Origin: Argyresthia goedartella
Lineage: Eukaryota; Arthropoda; Insecta; Lepidoptera; Argyresthiidae
Length of the DNA stretch: 64,000 nucleotides
Assembly: GCA_949825045.1 (NCBI GenBank)
Contig: OX463813.1
Location: forward strand, 24,224,001 to 24,288,000
Direction of reading: 5' to 3'
The notes under the pieces were generated by a model. The model saw nothing but the letters and a program-made list of their open reading frames with translations. It was not told the origin of the DNA and did not search any database. Made by a program: the position numbers and the translations under genes. This document shows, in pieces, positions 51,084 through 63,069 of this stretch. Positions within the stretch are counted from its first letter, which is position 1, and the number at the start of each line of letters is the position of its first letter.

Positions 51084-52148
51084 ATGGCCGGCCGGCTTAG
51101 AAAAAACGTTAATCGTGTAGTACAAGTTGACTCACTTTCGCAGACAAGTGTTTTAAATAATGAGATGGCGTCAGGACAGGTGACTCAATTGTTATCTGAA
51201 ATAGTGAATAGATTAGACAGTTTGGAACGGGGTTCAAGTACAAGTAATACTTCGGACAGATAGACTGACAGACAGGAACTAGATACGTTTGAACAATCGG
51301 TAGAAAAACGTCAATCATGCATAGTGAAAATGACACAGAAGTTGCCGACATTCGATGGGCGGAGTTCGGAAAATCCGATGATTTTCTTAAGAGATTTAAA
51401 GGCTTATTATATTAAAGTCTCGGGAGATAGTTCTAGGGCTTTGATATGGGCAACGGATAGTTTGGTAGGAATTGCAAAAGTTCGAATGAGCATATACAGA
51501 GACTCATGGCGAACCTATTAGGATTTTGAAAAAGATTTCAGAGAGGTATTCTGGGGTGATAATGAACAGGAATTAATTAAACAAAGATTCCTAACTGCGA
51601 AGTTCGATTCTAAGAAAGGTCAAAGTATGGAAGAATTATTTGCCTCTCAATTGAATAGCATATATGAGCTTACGATACCGTTTACTGATACGGAGAAAAT
51701 CAACACGATTTTCAGACAGTTGCCGCGTGATATTCAGGTAGCGTTTTTTGCTAGAAAGGAACCGATGACTATACGAGATGCGGTCGAGTTCCTTCGGCAT
51801 TTAGAACGGAATGTCGATGGGGAATTAAGTGCGTTGCAGAGTTCGGAGACAATGAATACGAACGACGTAAGGCGGAATAGCTACATGCGTGGGCAATATC
51901 GAGCTATGCGAGTAAATACGATGCAATATAACGCGGTGAGTCGTAGGAATAATTATAACGCGGGAACAAAGGCGCGAAACGAATTTGGGATGTGCGCTCG
52001 CGGTTATTTTCGCGGTAGAGGTAGACAGCTTCAGGCTAGTTTCAAGGCAATAGGGTTCCAAAGGGGCAATGATGTTTCAGATAATACAGAGGTAGGGCAA
52101 AGTTCAAGTGACAGGAATAATGCGATAAGTTCGAATCCAAAAAACTAG
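51084..52148 (+). pseudogene. gag of gypsy-type element 1, with two in-frame UAG codons
   Basis: ATG at 51084; the same frame continues to TAG at 52146-52148. UAG occurs at 51261-51263 and 51519-51521. Homology style (LPTFDG, FLRDLKAYY, FREVFWGDNEQ, LPRDIQVAFFARK) runs straight through both. The end is basic and Arg/Asn-rich; no CCHC knuckle is seen. The gag frame overlaps pol at 52148. Confidence 0.8.
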
Positions 52149-52927
52149 TGGACTCGCGCGGGTCGTTCGCGCTCAGATATTTATTACGCTTCGGGTGGAC
52201 AGCCGATCAAATTGAAAAAAAGCATAGACTGTATGAATTGTGTAATTTGGATTCGAACGTGGGTGTGAATGAATTTATTCAATTATTAGCGCATAAAGCG
52301 CATGGATATGCCGTGTGTTTAGATGAAAAATCTAGATCGAATTGTAGAGATCGAAATGATAGGCGTTTACATACGATATTCAGAGACGACGATTCGACTG
52401 AGTGTGGGCGCGATTTATGTAGTACATTGACATTACCTGAGATAGATGTGCGTATTGGGAATATTGTTGTAAGGAGTTTGATTGATTCGGGCAGCGAAAT
52501 CAGTGTAATTAGTCGGAGAGTGTACGATGAAGTATGCAGACAATTGGGAAAACCGACGGAAATACCGATTCCAAGTTTGAGAATCACAGGTGCATTTGGG
52601 GTCAGTAAGGAAAAGGTTGATAAGTTAGTTACGTTGCCATTAACAATAGGTGAATGCGTTATCGATACTCCAATGCTAGTATTAACAAGGGTGCCTAAAG
52701 ATTTAATTTTAGGGTTTGATTTTATACAACAGACGCGAGCCAGTTTAATGTGTGAGGGAAATAAGAGGCTAATTATACGAAGCGCCGGGCGGATGTGTGA
52801 AATACCATTAGGTACTGGCCCTAATCAGGATTCTTGCTGTTGTACAATGGAATTGCAGAACCAAGATACCAGTAGAAATATGGTAGAGGAATATGTGAAC
52901 ACAAAACAAAGTTATTGCCGGTGTTAA
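52148..52927 (+). pseudogene. pol N-terminal part with aspartic protease
   Basis: Different frame from gag, as expected for frameshift expression. LIDSGSEISVIS holds the protease Asp-Ser-Gly (52484-52492), with LILGFDFI downstream. The frame is lost near 52915-52925, before the RT. Confidence 0.8.
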
Positions 52928-54840
52928 ATAAACATGCAGAGTTGTTTAGCGATAGGGTAGGTCGGACAAATAAATATATACATGAGATAAAAATGAGAGA
53001 TGAAACGCCTTTCGTAAAACGAAGCTATCCCATACCGTTCGCTTATCGCGATAAAGTAACAAAACGTTTGGAAGAAATGGAACAGATAGGTATTATTAGC
53101 AGGCAATCTACGGATTTCAGCAGTCCATTGACTTGTGCACTAAAGAAGTCAGGGGAGGTCCGTATATTGCTAGATGCACGACAATTAAACACGGGAATGG
53201 TTGGGGAAGTTGAAACTACACCTTTAATGAGTGAGATATTGCAATCGGGGCGCCGGATAAACTACATAGGGGTTATTGATATCAAAGATGCGTATTTTTC
53301 TATACCATTATCAGACGAATCTAAACGATACACGGGTTTTGTATATCAAGGCAGAAGTTATGTTTACAACGTTTTACCTCAGGGGTTGAAAACCAGTGTG
53401 GGTTCATTTTCGAGGGCGATGGACTTAATTTTAGGGCCAGAGGTTAGGTCATATTGTTTAAATTTTGTTGACGATTTGGCGATTTTAACTGAGGGTGACT
53501 TCGATCAGCATTTGTCTCAAGTGGACACGGTTCTGAGTAAATTGTAAGACGCGGGCTTCACATGCAAACTAAAAAAATGCGAGTTCGCACAAAAAAAGGT
53601 CAAGTTATTGGGGCATATTTTGTCTACACAAGGTTTGCAAATGGACCCGGACAAAATTGAAACACTTAAATTATATCCGTCACCCAGAACTGTCAGGCAA
53701 TTGAGGGCGTTTTTGGGGTTCATAAATTACTTTAGGAGGTTTATAAAAAATTTTGGAACGTTAACACAGTCCTTATACAATTTATTACGGTCTGGAGTCA
53801 AGTTCGTCTGGAGTGCGCAGGTGCAGAGCGCTTTTGACGAGATAAAAAAACAATTCTCAGGAAGTATAATATTGAGTCAGCCATTGGCGGGAAAGACATA
53901 TTATGTCCAATGCGACGCCAGCGCTATAGGAATTGGGGGCTATGTTTATCAATTAGATGATTCGGGCCAGGAACGAATTATAGGGTTTTGTTCGCAGGCA
54001 TTTAAGGGAGCTCAAACTAGATGTTCTGTCAGCGAACAGGAAATGTATGCAGTTATATACACTTTAAAGCGATTTGAGATATATTTGCGGGGAGAAAAAG
54101 TTATTATTAGAACTGATCATAAAAGTTTGACGTTCATTAAGTCGTGGACTTTATTGGGGGCACGCGTAACTAGGTGGGTTATGTTTTTAGAGCAATTCGA
54201 TTACGACATAGAATTTGTGCGAGGGACTGATAATCAAATTGCCGACACGCTAAGCAGGCAAATAGCAGGACCTGGAGGCATGAATGACAGTATGAATGTT
54301 CAGCCGGGAATATTCTGGTTTCAGTCATCGAATACCGCAAGTGTAATTTCGAGTTTACGGGACATTGCGAGATTACAAAGCGAAGATGAGCGGTTAAATC
54401 GAATTAGCGGTTGTATCAGACGTAGGGTGGTAGATACGGAAACGAGAGGGTTTGATAATTACAAGCTAGTAGGTGATACAATATATTTTTACGTGCCGAA
54501 GCGGAACGTACAGTTGTTAGTAATTCCGAAATCACTACAGGAGGAACTAATTTTACACATACATGAAGAAATAGGTCACTACGGCAGATATAAAATATTA
54601 GCACTGATGAAAGATAGATATTATTTTCTTCATATGAGTAGGGTGATTAGCACGGTGATAAGAAGTTGTGACATATGTCAAAAGGTCAAACCAAATACTA
54701 ACAATACCGTTGGTCCTTGTACACCGGTGTTGGCGGAAAGGTTGGGTGAGAAAGTTTTCTCGGACCTTTATGGGCCATTGCCCGTAGGTAAATTCGGATA
54801 TCAATATATATATATATGTGATTCAAGACGTGTACAGTAA
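52915..54840 (+). pseudogene. RT, RNase H and integrase start, with in-frame stop
   Basis: RT motifs LLDARQLN, IDIKDAYFSIPL, LPQGLK and FVDD (53464-53475) are present. A TAA at 53545-53547 interrupts, but the frame continues through GHILSTQGLQ and FLGFINYFRRFI. It then covers RNase H (YVQCDASA, SVSEQEMYAV, RTDHKSL), the integrase HHCC finger and the first catalytic Asp (FSDLYGP). It is lost at a TA run near 54805-54816. The order PR-RT-RH-INT marks Ty3/gypsy. Confidence 0.9.
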
Positions 54841-55591
54841 AGTAATAAAATTATATCCAATGCGTAAAGCTACAGGTAGGAGCGTGCTCGCTTGTACAAA
54901 GAGATTTCATAGGGAAATACCTATCGAAACTATAATTACGGACTCAGGACCACAGTTCATATCGAAAGTTTGGGAATTTGGTCTCAAACAGCTAGGGATT
55001 CGGGTCACTCATACGTCGGTGTATTGTCCAAATTCTAATAGCGTAGAAAGAGTGAATCGCGAGCTAGGTCGACTAATTAGAACTTATTGCGGCGGAAGTA
55101 GTCGTAGTTGGGTCGACGTGTTACCGGACATTCAGAATTGCTATAATAATATCGAACACACAAGCACAGGCTTTGCGCCTAATGAGTTAGCGTTTGGTAG
55201 GCGGGAACCGTTAACTATTGACAAGGAATTAGGCGATGAATGGTTATTAGGTCATAGTGTGCGAGATACGGAACAGGTGCGGAATGTAGCGATAGAGAAC
55301 TCTAAAAGTTCTAGTGAACGACGTAAGCGACAGGCAGACAAACGGCGTAAGTTAGAAGTCTATCGTATAGGTGATCATGTGAAACTTAAGACTTTTGTGC
55401 GTTCAAATAAAGAACATAAAATCATGCGGAAATTTTCATTGTTGTATAAGGGGCCTTATGTTATTTCGGCAGTGGTATATCCGAACTGTTATACTTTAGT
55501 AGATCCGGTTTCAAATGAGATATTGGGTAACTTCAATACTATAAATATAGCCAGGTATTATGTGAGGACGAATAAGGGCGTAGATAAATAA
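54818..55591 (+). pseudogene. Integrase core and C-terminal part
   Basis: Continues the integrase in another frame: ITDSGPQF (second Asp) and SVERVNRELGR (Glu), then a basic tail with GDHVKLK and YKGPYVI. Stop TAA at 55589-55591. No chromodomain and no env follows. Confidence 0.88.
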
Positions 55592-55989
55592 GATAGTGTA
55601 TAAAAGTTATATAATTAAGCTATAAGCTGTAAATTTGAGTAACTACTTTGTAGATTTAAGGATCTTGCATGGTTTAGAAACAAAAACAAAAAAAAAAAAC
55701 AAAAAAAATATATAAATAATTGTATATATATAGTAATACGAATTAGGATAAGTTGCGGGTAAGCGAGGTTGTATAGTTAGATAGATAAATAAGATAAGAC
55801 AGGAGAGAGCTCAATCGAGTTGTGTAAATATTATATACATAATTGACAGATTCATCGGTCTGTGTACATGATTTGAGATGTCCGTACATATAGAGTAGAT
55901 ATGGACAAAGCATGGGTAGCATAGTGGTAATGAGATCCTTGCGCCATGTTTAACTGAGATAAACAGTGTCTCAAGGTCTGGGAGGGGGC
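55592..55989 (+). other. Region between pol and the 3' LTR
   Basis: AT-rich, no env-like frame. A purine-rich GGGAGGGGGC right before the LTR (55979-55989) is the polypurine tract candidate. Confidence 0.7.
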
Positions 55990-57196
55990 TGTAATGGTAC
56001 ACGAGAGTCAGTACATTTGATACTTCATTTTGCGTGACAGAGGGCTAGCCCATCGCCGCGTTGTATTGGTACACACGTTGAATACAAAAATCGGTCATTT
56101 AACGTTTGGGGTTTTGAGTAGCTCAGGGTAAGGTAGCAAAAAGCAATGAGCCGACGCGTGGTTTGGTTCCAGGAACAGAGTTCAGGTCAGGTTTTTTTTG
56201 TCGCATTCCTGCGAGATGTGTAGGGATCAGAGCCGATTTGGCTGCGCGCTGAATAAATTATGAATAACTAAATAATGGAAGGTTATTATGGAACGATACG
56301 GAGAAAGCTATTATGTTGATTGCAAATATACAATTGCGTTTGTTTGGTATGAGATGGCGAGTTTGACATGACTAGTCTGAATATCATTCTAGTGATCTTT
56401 GTCTAGCGCGCTAGCGGTCGGGAAGGCTTAATTAATCGCAACAAGCTTTTATGGTCAGCGATCAACAGATTCTGTGTATCGACAGTACCGAATGACTTGA
56501 GTGATAACCTACGGTTGATCATAGTGAATATGCGTACACACAATTTGTAGAACGGCGGATCTGCATGGCATGGTTTAAATTAGAACCTGTGTAGTTAGTG
56601 ATAAGAAGCTTCGCTTGGGCAGAGCCTGTTCGCAAAGGACGCCATTTTTTTCAGACATGTGGGTACTATAAATACGATTGCGGGGGAAGGGAGAGCATTC
56701 AGTCTCAGCGTCTAGCTACTGTGACAGTCGTCTTTCAAATTCTAAACAGTTTTGGTCTGCCGTCTTACGCGTCTGAACTAGACGAATTGTGATTGCGAAG
56801 TTACAGTGGTTTTTCGTGAGTGTTTGAAGCGCCGAGATATACCTCGGTTCCTATCCTTTATATCAACCTACCCCAAATTCCAAAACTATCCTTGGGTCGT
56901 TAGATAAGAACTTGTAGGTAACTGATCTGAGTCTGAGTCTGGGCTTGGAGCGACCCTAAATTCCTTTTTCCTTCACCATAGGGTTCCTGGATTGGCTCTT
57001 AGCCTGATTCCTGAACCAATCTTCCGCTCGACTATTGTAGGCCTAACGAACTTCTCAACGAACGAGAAATTCAGACTTATCATTCTCAAATTACAAATTT
57101 TACAGCTGAATCGGGACATCTCTTTTTGGAGTAGGTAGAATAGACGATCATAGCTACTGATAGCGGTGGCTCGACCTTAGCCGTTATGCCGTTACA
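55990..57196 (+). repeat. 3' LTR of gypsy-type element 1, internally deleted
   Basis: Begins TGTAATGGTACACG and ends CCGTTACA. About 1 kb is missing relative to the 5' LTR (equivalent to about 49662-50680), with the junction near 57002. TATAAATA at 56667 and TCAGTC at 56699 form a TATA/initiator pair. Confidence 0.92.
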
Positions 57197-58584
57197 CAAG
57201 GTATAAGGTAAGTTTTTCATTCAAATATCCAAGAACAAATAAAATTGAAATTTCGTCATCTAATACGATGTATTATTTTTTAATATGGAATGATTCGTAT
57301 AATTTATATCCAAAATGTTCTAGTCCCTACCATTTAAAATTTCGAACTCTACGTCCCTATGAGGCCATGTCCTAAAAGTGCATAAACTCTTTAAGCTTAG
57401 AAATCTTCAAATGAGGTTCTAATATAGTACGGCGACTTTTGACACATTCCAATTTTAAAGAAACACTGCTTATGTTTTAAAGTGAGTTCAACCTTTTTTG
57501 AATAAAATCGGATTGAGCTTTCAAACATGTGTCAAAATAAAATGTTATTAAATTAAAAGCATTAAGGAGTATTGATATCAACTTCGAAGCAAATCACCGC
57601 CAAAATAACATTCTACCCCTTTTTAACCCCGTTAGGAGATGAATTTCAATAAAATACGAAACACCACTTCCATCAATTCTATTAAAAAAGGTTAATGAAA
57701 AATTTGAAGTAGATTGGACCATGGAATCACGTCGTCGTACCATGCAAACTTGGCCCCCTGTTTTCAGCCAATAAGGGTAGAAATTCGGAAGATACTTTCT
57801 TATCGGACGCCTATGTCATACAAAGAACACACACTCCAAGTTTCAGGTCTTTAAGATCAGCGGCTTAGGCTGTGCGTTGATCCGTCAGTCAGTCATTCAG
57901 GACAAAGCATTTTATATGTATATATTTTTCACTATTTACTGAATGTGTAGTCAACGGTTAAAATTAACTTGCAGTTCGGCTGTCAATAAGGCAAAAATTA
58001 CAAATATATTAGTGGAGGAGAGTCAGTCAGTCAAGTTTTCTTCTCACGCACCCTTTCTGGGGCGTGGGGAGTCAGGGTCAGATCATTGGATCTCTTCCTG
58101 AGTTCCTGAGGAAGCGCCTCTGTCCACTCCTGTGGACAGGTCTTCGGGGGGCCCTCGCGGGCGGTGGTGATCTTGAGGAGAAAACACTAACACAGGATGT
58201 TTTATATCCCCCACCCCATCCCAAAAGGGGGATAATCGAGTTTTAATAAAGCTTGTCCAATTTGTACAAAGTTGGTTCCATATTTAACCTCCCTTTTGAA
58301 CCTGACACGACATAGTTAATACTATATTGTTATCAAAAACAACCGAAGATTTTGGCAAGCCTTCAAGCAACTAGCCCCAGTCACCCTCATACAACAACTT
58401 CCGGCGTGACCGGAACCGGAAGTGTGGCGGAGTCACGTGACCGAGTGCCGGAAGATGGCGGCCGAGTTTGTCATCGCTTCCGGTTGAATTATTTATTCCT
58501 GATTTATACCTGCATTATGATGTATAAGGATATTTTTAGTAGCTGAGAGTGATTTCTGTGACCGAATGCATTGTAAGTAATAAT
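57197..58584. other. Segment without recognised gene
   Basis: 57197-58015 is AT-rich. 58020-58245 and 58375-58490 are GC-richer, with no family recognised. Confidence 0.45.
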
Positions 58585-58880
58585 TATAAAAATCGGCCAA
58601 GTAAGAGTCGGAAATGCACACGAAGGGTTCCGTATAATAACATCATAGAGGAATAAACGCAAAACCATATCTCTTGTATGGGGACACCCTTTAATTTTTG
58701 GAAATTGCGTATAGTTGATTATTTTTTGCTGTAGTGGCAACAGAAATACAAATTATTTGAAAATTTCAACTCTCTAGCTATTAATGTTAATGAGAAAAAG
58801 CCCGCTTGGTCAAACGGACAGGCGAACAGAAGGACAGACAGACGGACGGACTGATAGCAGAAGCTTATATAAATAGAGGA
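58585..58880 (+). repeat. GGGTTCCGT-type repeat, copy
   Basis: CGAAGGGTTCCGTATAATAA through CAACAGAAATACAAATTATT and GACAGACGGACGGACTGATA. The end is truncated. Confidence 0.6.
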
Positions 58881-58929
58881 TAATAGTGGCCTGTTTGCAA
58901 CCGTTCGGGTACCTTAAATAATTGAGTTA

Positions 58930-59025
58930 TGGGGTCACATACGTCGTGGCAGAGGAAAAGTTGTGCCCACTCTTGCCAGTAATTAAATTCTTAGTTTTGT
59001 GTAAAGCGGGGCTAGCCCATCGTAA
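58930..59025 (+). mobile_element. SINE-like fragment
   Basis: GTCACATACGTCGTGGCAGAGG then GGGGCTAGCCCATCG; the same family as 15425 and 26690. Confidence 0.5.
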
Positions 59026-59057
59026 CAAACAAATTATTACATAGTTTATCAGAGCAT

Positions 59058-59927
59058 TACCATCCAAAAAGAAAAGAGCAATAGAAAGATCAATAGCGAC
59101 AAAAATGAAAACAAAAACATCAACATGGCTTTCAGTAATACCGACAAGAAAAGACAACTTCGACTTATCACCCCACGAATTTAGAGATGCCCTGGCCATA
59201 AGATACCACCGCACACCAATCTCCATGCCTTCGACTTGCGACAGCTGCGGCAATGACAACTTCAACGTGGACCACGCCTTGTGCTGCAAAACAGGTGGCA
59301 TTATCACACGCAGACATAACGAAATAAGGGATCTTTTCTGTGAACTGTGCCAGCAAGTCTGGGGAAACGTCACGAAAGAGCCAGTCATCTCCGAAGGCGA
59401 TACTGGGCTGCGCGGAGACTTGGCTTGTCGGGGGGTATGGATTGCCCAGAGGGAGGCGTTATTTGATATCCGTGTCATAGACACCGACGCTCCCTCCCAC
59501 GCATCACGCCCCGTAACGGCTGTCCTTCGTTCAGCTGAAGAAGAAAAGAAAAGGAAGTACTGCGACCCATGCGAGACGCGCCACACCACCTTCACCCCTT
59601 TAGTAACCTCTGTCGACGGAGTTTTTGCTCCACAAATGATATCATTCACTAAACACCTCGCCGAAACGCTGGCGGACCGCTGGAACCGGACCCCTGCCAC
59701 AATAATGGGCTGGCTACGAGCAAGAATTCAAACCGCCATCATCAGGGCTAGCAGCATGTGCATCCGCGGTACCCGCCATAGGTGGAATCGCACAGGCCTA
59801 TATGAGGATGGAGCGGCAGTCCCACACGTCTTGAACTAGATTGAATATCTTATTTATATTCTCTGTACTTATTTTCATGAATCTTTTGCTTAATAAATTT
59901 CTTATCGATTTATATAAAAAAAAAAAA
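59058..59927 (+). mobile_element. 5'-truncated LINE insertion with poly(A) and 15-bp target duplication
   Basis: AGTTTATCAGAGCAT is found at 59043-59057 and 59928-59942. Between them lie 870 bp ending in an AATAAA-containing 3'UTR and an A run. A single open frame runs from the insertion start to TAG at 59839. It contains WLSVIPTRKDNFDLSPHEFR, CDSCG..DHALCCKTGG, IRVIDTDAPSH and EEEKKRKY, a C-terminal region found in LINE-type polyproteins. 5' truncation plus target duplication indicates target-primed reverse transcription. Confidence 0.9.
59102..59839 (+). CDS. LINE polyprotein C-terminal fragment, open
   Basis: About 245 codons from the first ATG (59105), with no disabling change. A Cys/His cluster (CDSCG, DH, CC) near residues 39-62 suggests zinc binding. 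It is a truncated polyprotein end, not a host gene. Expression is not expected without a neighbouring promoter. Confidence 0.7.
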   Translation, partial: KMKTKTSTWLSVIPTRKDNFDLSPHEFRDALAIRYHRTPISMPSTCDSCGNDNFNVDHALCCKTGGIITRRHNEIRDLFCELCQQVWGNVTKEPVISEGDTGLRGDLACRGVWIAQREALFDIRVIDTDAPSHASRPVTAVLRSAEEEKKRKYCDPCETRHTTFTPLVTSVDGVFAPQMISFTKHLAETLADRWNRTPATIMGWLRARIQTAIIRASSMCIRGTRHRWNRTGLYEDGAAVPHVLN

Positions 59928-60331
59928 AGTTTATCAGAGCATCTACTATACTATATACTACTATAGTAGTATAGTCTTAATCACAAGTCATTCATCACCC
60001 CTTTTCCGTCGAAAACTCCAGGTATTCGCAATCGAAAGCAAAATCTTGTTCATAATTCAATTAATATTGTGCCAAGTAAGGCCTATTAGCTTTAAGTTAT
60101 TCTGTGCTCTTAGTCAAACCTTGAAACTTTTGCAATTAGGAAACTTCCACTCAAAGGATTTGCCCTGGCTTTCAAAAGCTGTTTTCAGACATAAATTATT
60201 GGGCTTCTTTGATAGATTAATTTGTGGTGCGGAGTATAGTTCATCCAACATGTCATGAGGTTTCGAAAATATTAAAGTTGTTGACCATTTCCCCAGCCTA
60301 ATATATTAGACACAAATGATGACACAAATAT

Positions 60332-60369
60332 GATGACACAAATCCATATATATATGGATTTGTGTCATC
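60332..60369. repeat. Perfect 38-bp palindrome
   Basis: GATGACACAAATCCATATA and its exact reverse complement, preceded by two further GACACAAAT copies. Confidence 0.9.
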
Positions 60370-60461
60370 GTACTTACAAATTACCGATCAGTATTCGACG
60401 AAAAAAATATAAAAGATAAAAAAACTGTCATGATAATAAAGAAGTAATAATAATACCTTGG

Positions 60462-60692
60462 ACACTATTGACACACATTGATCTAGCCCCAAACTAGGAT
60501 TCCCTGTATCTTGGGTACTAGACAAGGATACACGTACTTATATAGATAAATATTATTCTTAGAAAGATAAACTACCATGACTTGGGTACAAACATCCGTT
60601 CTGGTCAAACAAATATTTGCCCCCACCGGGAATCGAACCCGGGACCCTTGGCTTCGAAGGCAGGGTCACTGCCGACTCGGCCATTCGGGTCG
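60462..60692 (-). mobile_element. tRNA-derived SINE, reverse
   Basis: In reverse it has the TGGCCGAGTCGGCAGTG head, the B box GGGTTCGATTCCCG, and a tail with CAGGGAATCCTAGTTTGGGG. Same family as 17562-17775. Confidence 0.82.
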
Positions 60693-60846
60693 TCAACGTC
60701 AAGTAGTACAGATGTTCTATTTCACGATGAAGGCTTGACTTTGGTTGTTGTTAGCCGTGCACATGCGCATTGTGTCAGTGTGCGTATTCTCTGGAGAGAC
60801 TTCTCTCGAGAGAGACACACTGACAATGAGAGAGACACACTGGGGC

Positions 60847-63069
60847 TGTAATGGTACACGAGAGTCAGTACATTTGATACTTCATTTTGCGTGACAGAGC
60901 GCTAGCCCATCGCCGCGTTGTATTGGTACACACGTTGAATGCAAAAATCGGTCATTTAACGTTTGTGGTTTTGAGTAGCTCAGGGTAAGGTAGCAAAAAG
61001 CAATGAGCCGACGCGTGGTTTGGTTCCAGGAACCGAGTTCAGGTCAGGTTTTTTTTGTCGCATTCCTGCGAGATGTGTAGAGATCAGAGCCGATTTGGCT
61101 GCGCGCTGAATAAATTATGAATAACTAAATAATGGAAGGTTATTATGGAACGATACGGAGAAAGCTATTATGTTGATTGCAAATATACAATTGCGTTTGT
61201 TTGGTATGAGATGGCGAGTTTGACATGACTAGTCTGAATATCATTCTAGTGATCTTTGTCTAGCGCGCTAGCGGTCGGGAAGGCTTAATTAATCGCAAAA
61301 AGCTTTTATGGTCAGCGATCAACAGATTCTGTGTATCGGCAGTACCGAATGACTTGAGTGATAACCTACGGTTGATCATAGTGAATATGCGTACACACAA
61401 TTTGTAGAACGGCGGATCTGCATGGCATGGTTGAAATTAGACCCTGTGTAGTTAGTGATAAGAAGCTTCGCTTGGGCAGAGCCTGTTCGCAAAGGACGCC
61501 ATTTTTTTTTTCAGACATGTGGGGACTATAAATACGATTGCGGGGGAAGGGAGAGCATTCAGTCTCAGCGTCTAGCTACTGTGACAGTCGTCTTTCAAAT
61601 TCTAAACAGTTTTGGTCTGCCGTCTTACGCGTCTGAACTAGACGAATTGTGATTGCGAAGTTACAGTGGTTTTTCGTGAGTGTCTGAAGCGCCGAGATAT
61701 ATCTCGGTTCCTATCCTTTAAATCAACCTACCCAAATTCCAAAACTATCCTTGGGTCGTTAGATAAGAACTTGTAGGTAATTTGATCTGAGTCCGAGTCT
61801 GGGCTTGGAGCGACCCTAAATTCCTTTTTCCTTCACCATAGGGTTCCTGGATTGTCTCTTAGGATATTCGCGGGCTAATCCTCTCCTCATTCCTTTCGAG
61901 TAGCGAGTTTTGAAATTCCCACACACACAGTCATTAAACATACAAGCACATTCAAATCAAAGTCAACCATTTTCGAGTGGTGTCGATAATGGACGTGGTA
62001 TAACACTAGGTTTTAGACTAAGCTAGACAGGAGTTTAGTTGCGGCTAAACCTAGGTTGGCAGGGCATAGGGAGACTGTTTGATCGATGAGGTTCCGCGGA
62101 TGGAAATAACAAATTCAGAACAAAATTAAACCGGTGTCAATACAGATAACCTATCCTGTTGATATTTTGACATTTGAGTGTTGTCGGGGACGCGCGAAGA
62201 GATCAAATTACAGTCTAAAGTTCATTGTTTAGGACCGGGTAGATTGTTTTGCCTTGCCTTGGGTCAGTTTGGATTCAAGTTGCATCTTTAAATTAAATGT
62301 AAATTTCGCTGGAGGTCTAATGTGTAGGCTGAGTCAAATATATATGATTAGGCTCAGTCGAGGACGTGCTGAGGTTAGTGGAATTCATAGTTCGGTATTT
62401 ATCGAACTATGCACTTCGCTATGGTAAGGGTTAGATCTCCTAAAGCGCTAATGACAACGTTTCGATAACATCCAGCTCAAATTGCGCAGAGTTGAAGGTT
62501 TCAAAACGTTACGGACCTTTTGAGGTAACCGCTAGTTCAAACCCATTTCGGAAAATCAAATCGCAATTGTGTAAACCGGTCTTTTCGGATCGTTATTGCC
62601 GTGAACTAATTATATAATTGGAACCACCACAAGTCGCTACTAGCGAGCACATGAAATATCATTGAGTACTCACGTCGTAAAACTACGACGGATATCTATA
62701 CGATATCCCAAACAAATATTACAAATCGTGGTCGACCACTAAAAGAAGTTCCAAGCGCCCATATATACAAAAAAATAAATGGTACCATCACACAAAATAC
62801 AACAACGATCGATCGCTAACTGATGCGAATTACCGGCTTGCGGACATATATGCTTTCTCTGTCTAACTTGAAACTCTAAATTCCTGAACCAATCTTCCGC
62901 TCGACTATTGTACGCCTAACGAACTTCTCAACGAACGAGAAATTTAGACTTATCATTCTCAACTTACAAATTTTACAGCTGAATCGGGACATCTCTTTTT
63001 GGGGTAGGTAGAATAGACGATCATAGCTACTGATAGCGGTGGCTCGACCTTAGCCGTTATGCCGTTACA
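60847..63069 (+). repeat. 5' LTR of gypsy-type element 2 (complete)
   Basis: 2,223 bp from TGTAATGGTACACG to CCGTTACA. Contains TATAAATA (61527-61534) and TCAGTC (61559-61564), spaced as an insect TATA plus initiator core promoter. Confidence 0.92.
61527..61564 (+). promoter_or_regulatory. Candidate LTR core promoter
   Basis: TATAAATA and an arthropod initiator match (TCAGTC) with 32 nt between their starts. The pair is conserved in the 3' LTR of element 1 at 56667 and 56699; the 5' LTR has TATAGATA. Confidence 0.6.

Noticed and set aside
55592..55989. env gene in gypsy element 1
   Set aside because: Only 400 AT-rich bases separate integrase and 3' LTR, with no frame of useful length.
58927..59700. 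257-codon minus-strand frame
   Set aside because: Antisense to the LINE C-terminal frame, which has clear family motifs, the poly(A) tail and the target duplication on the plus strand.
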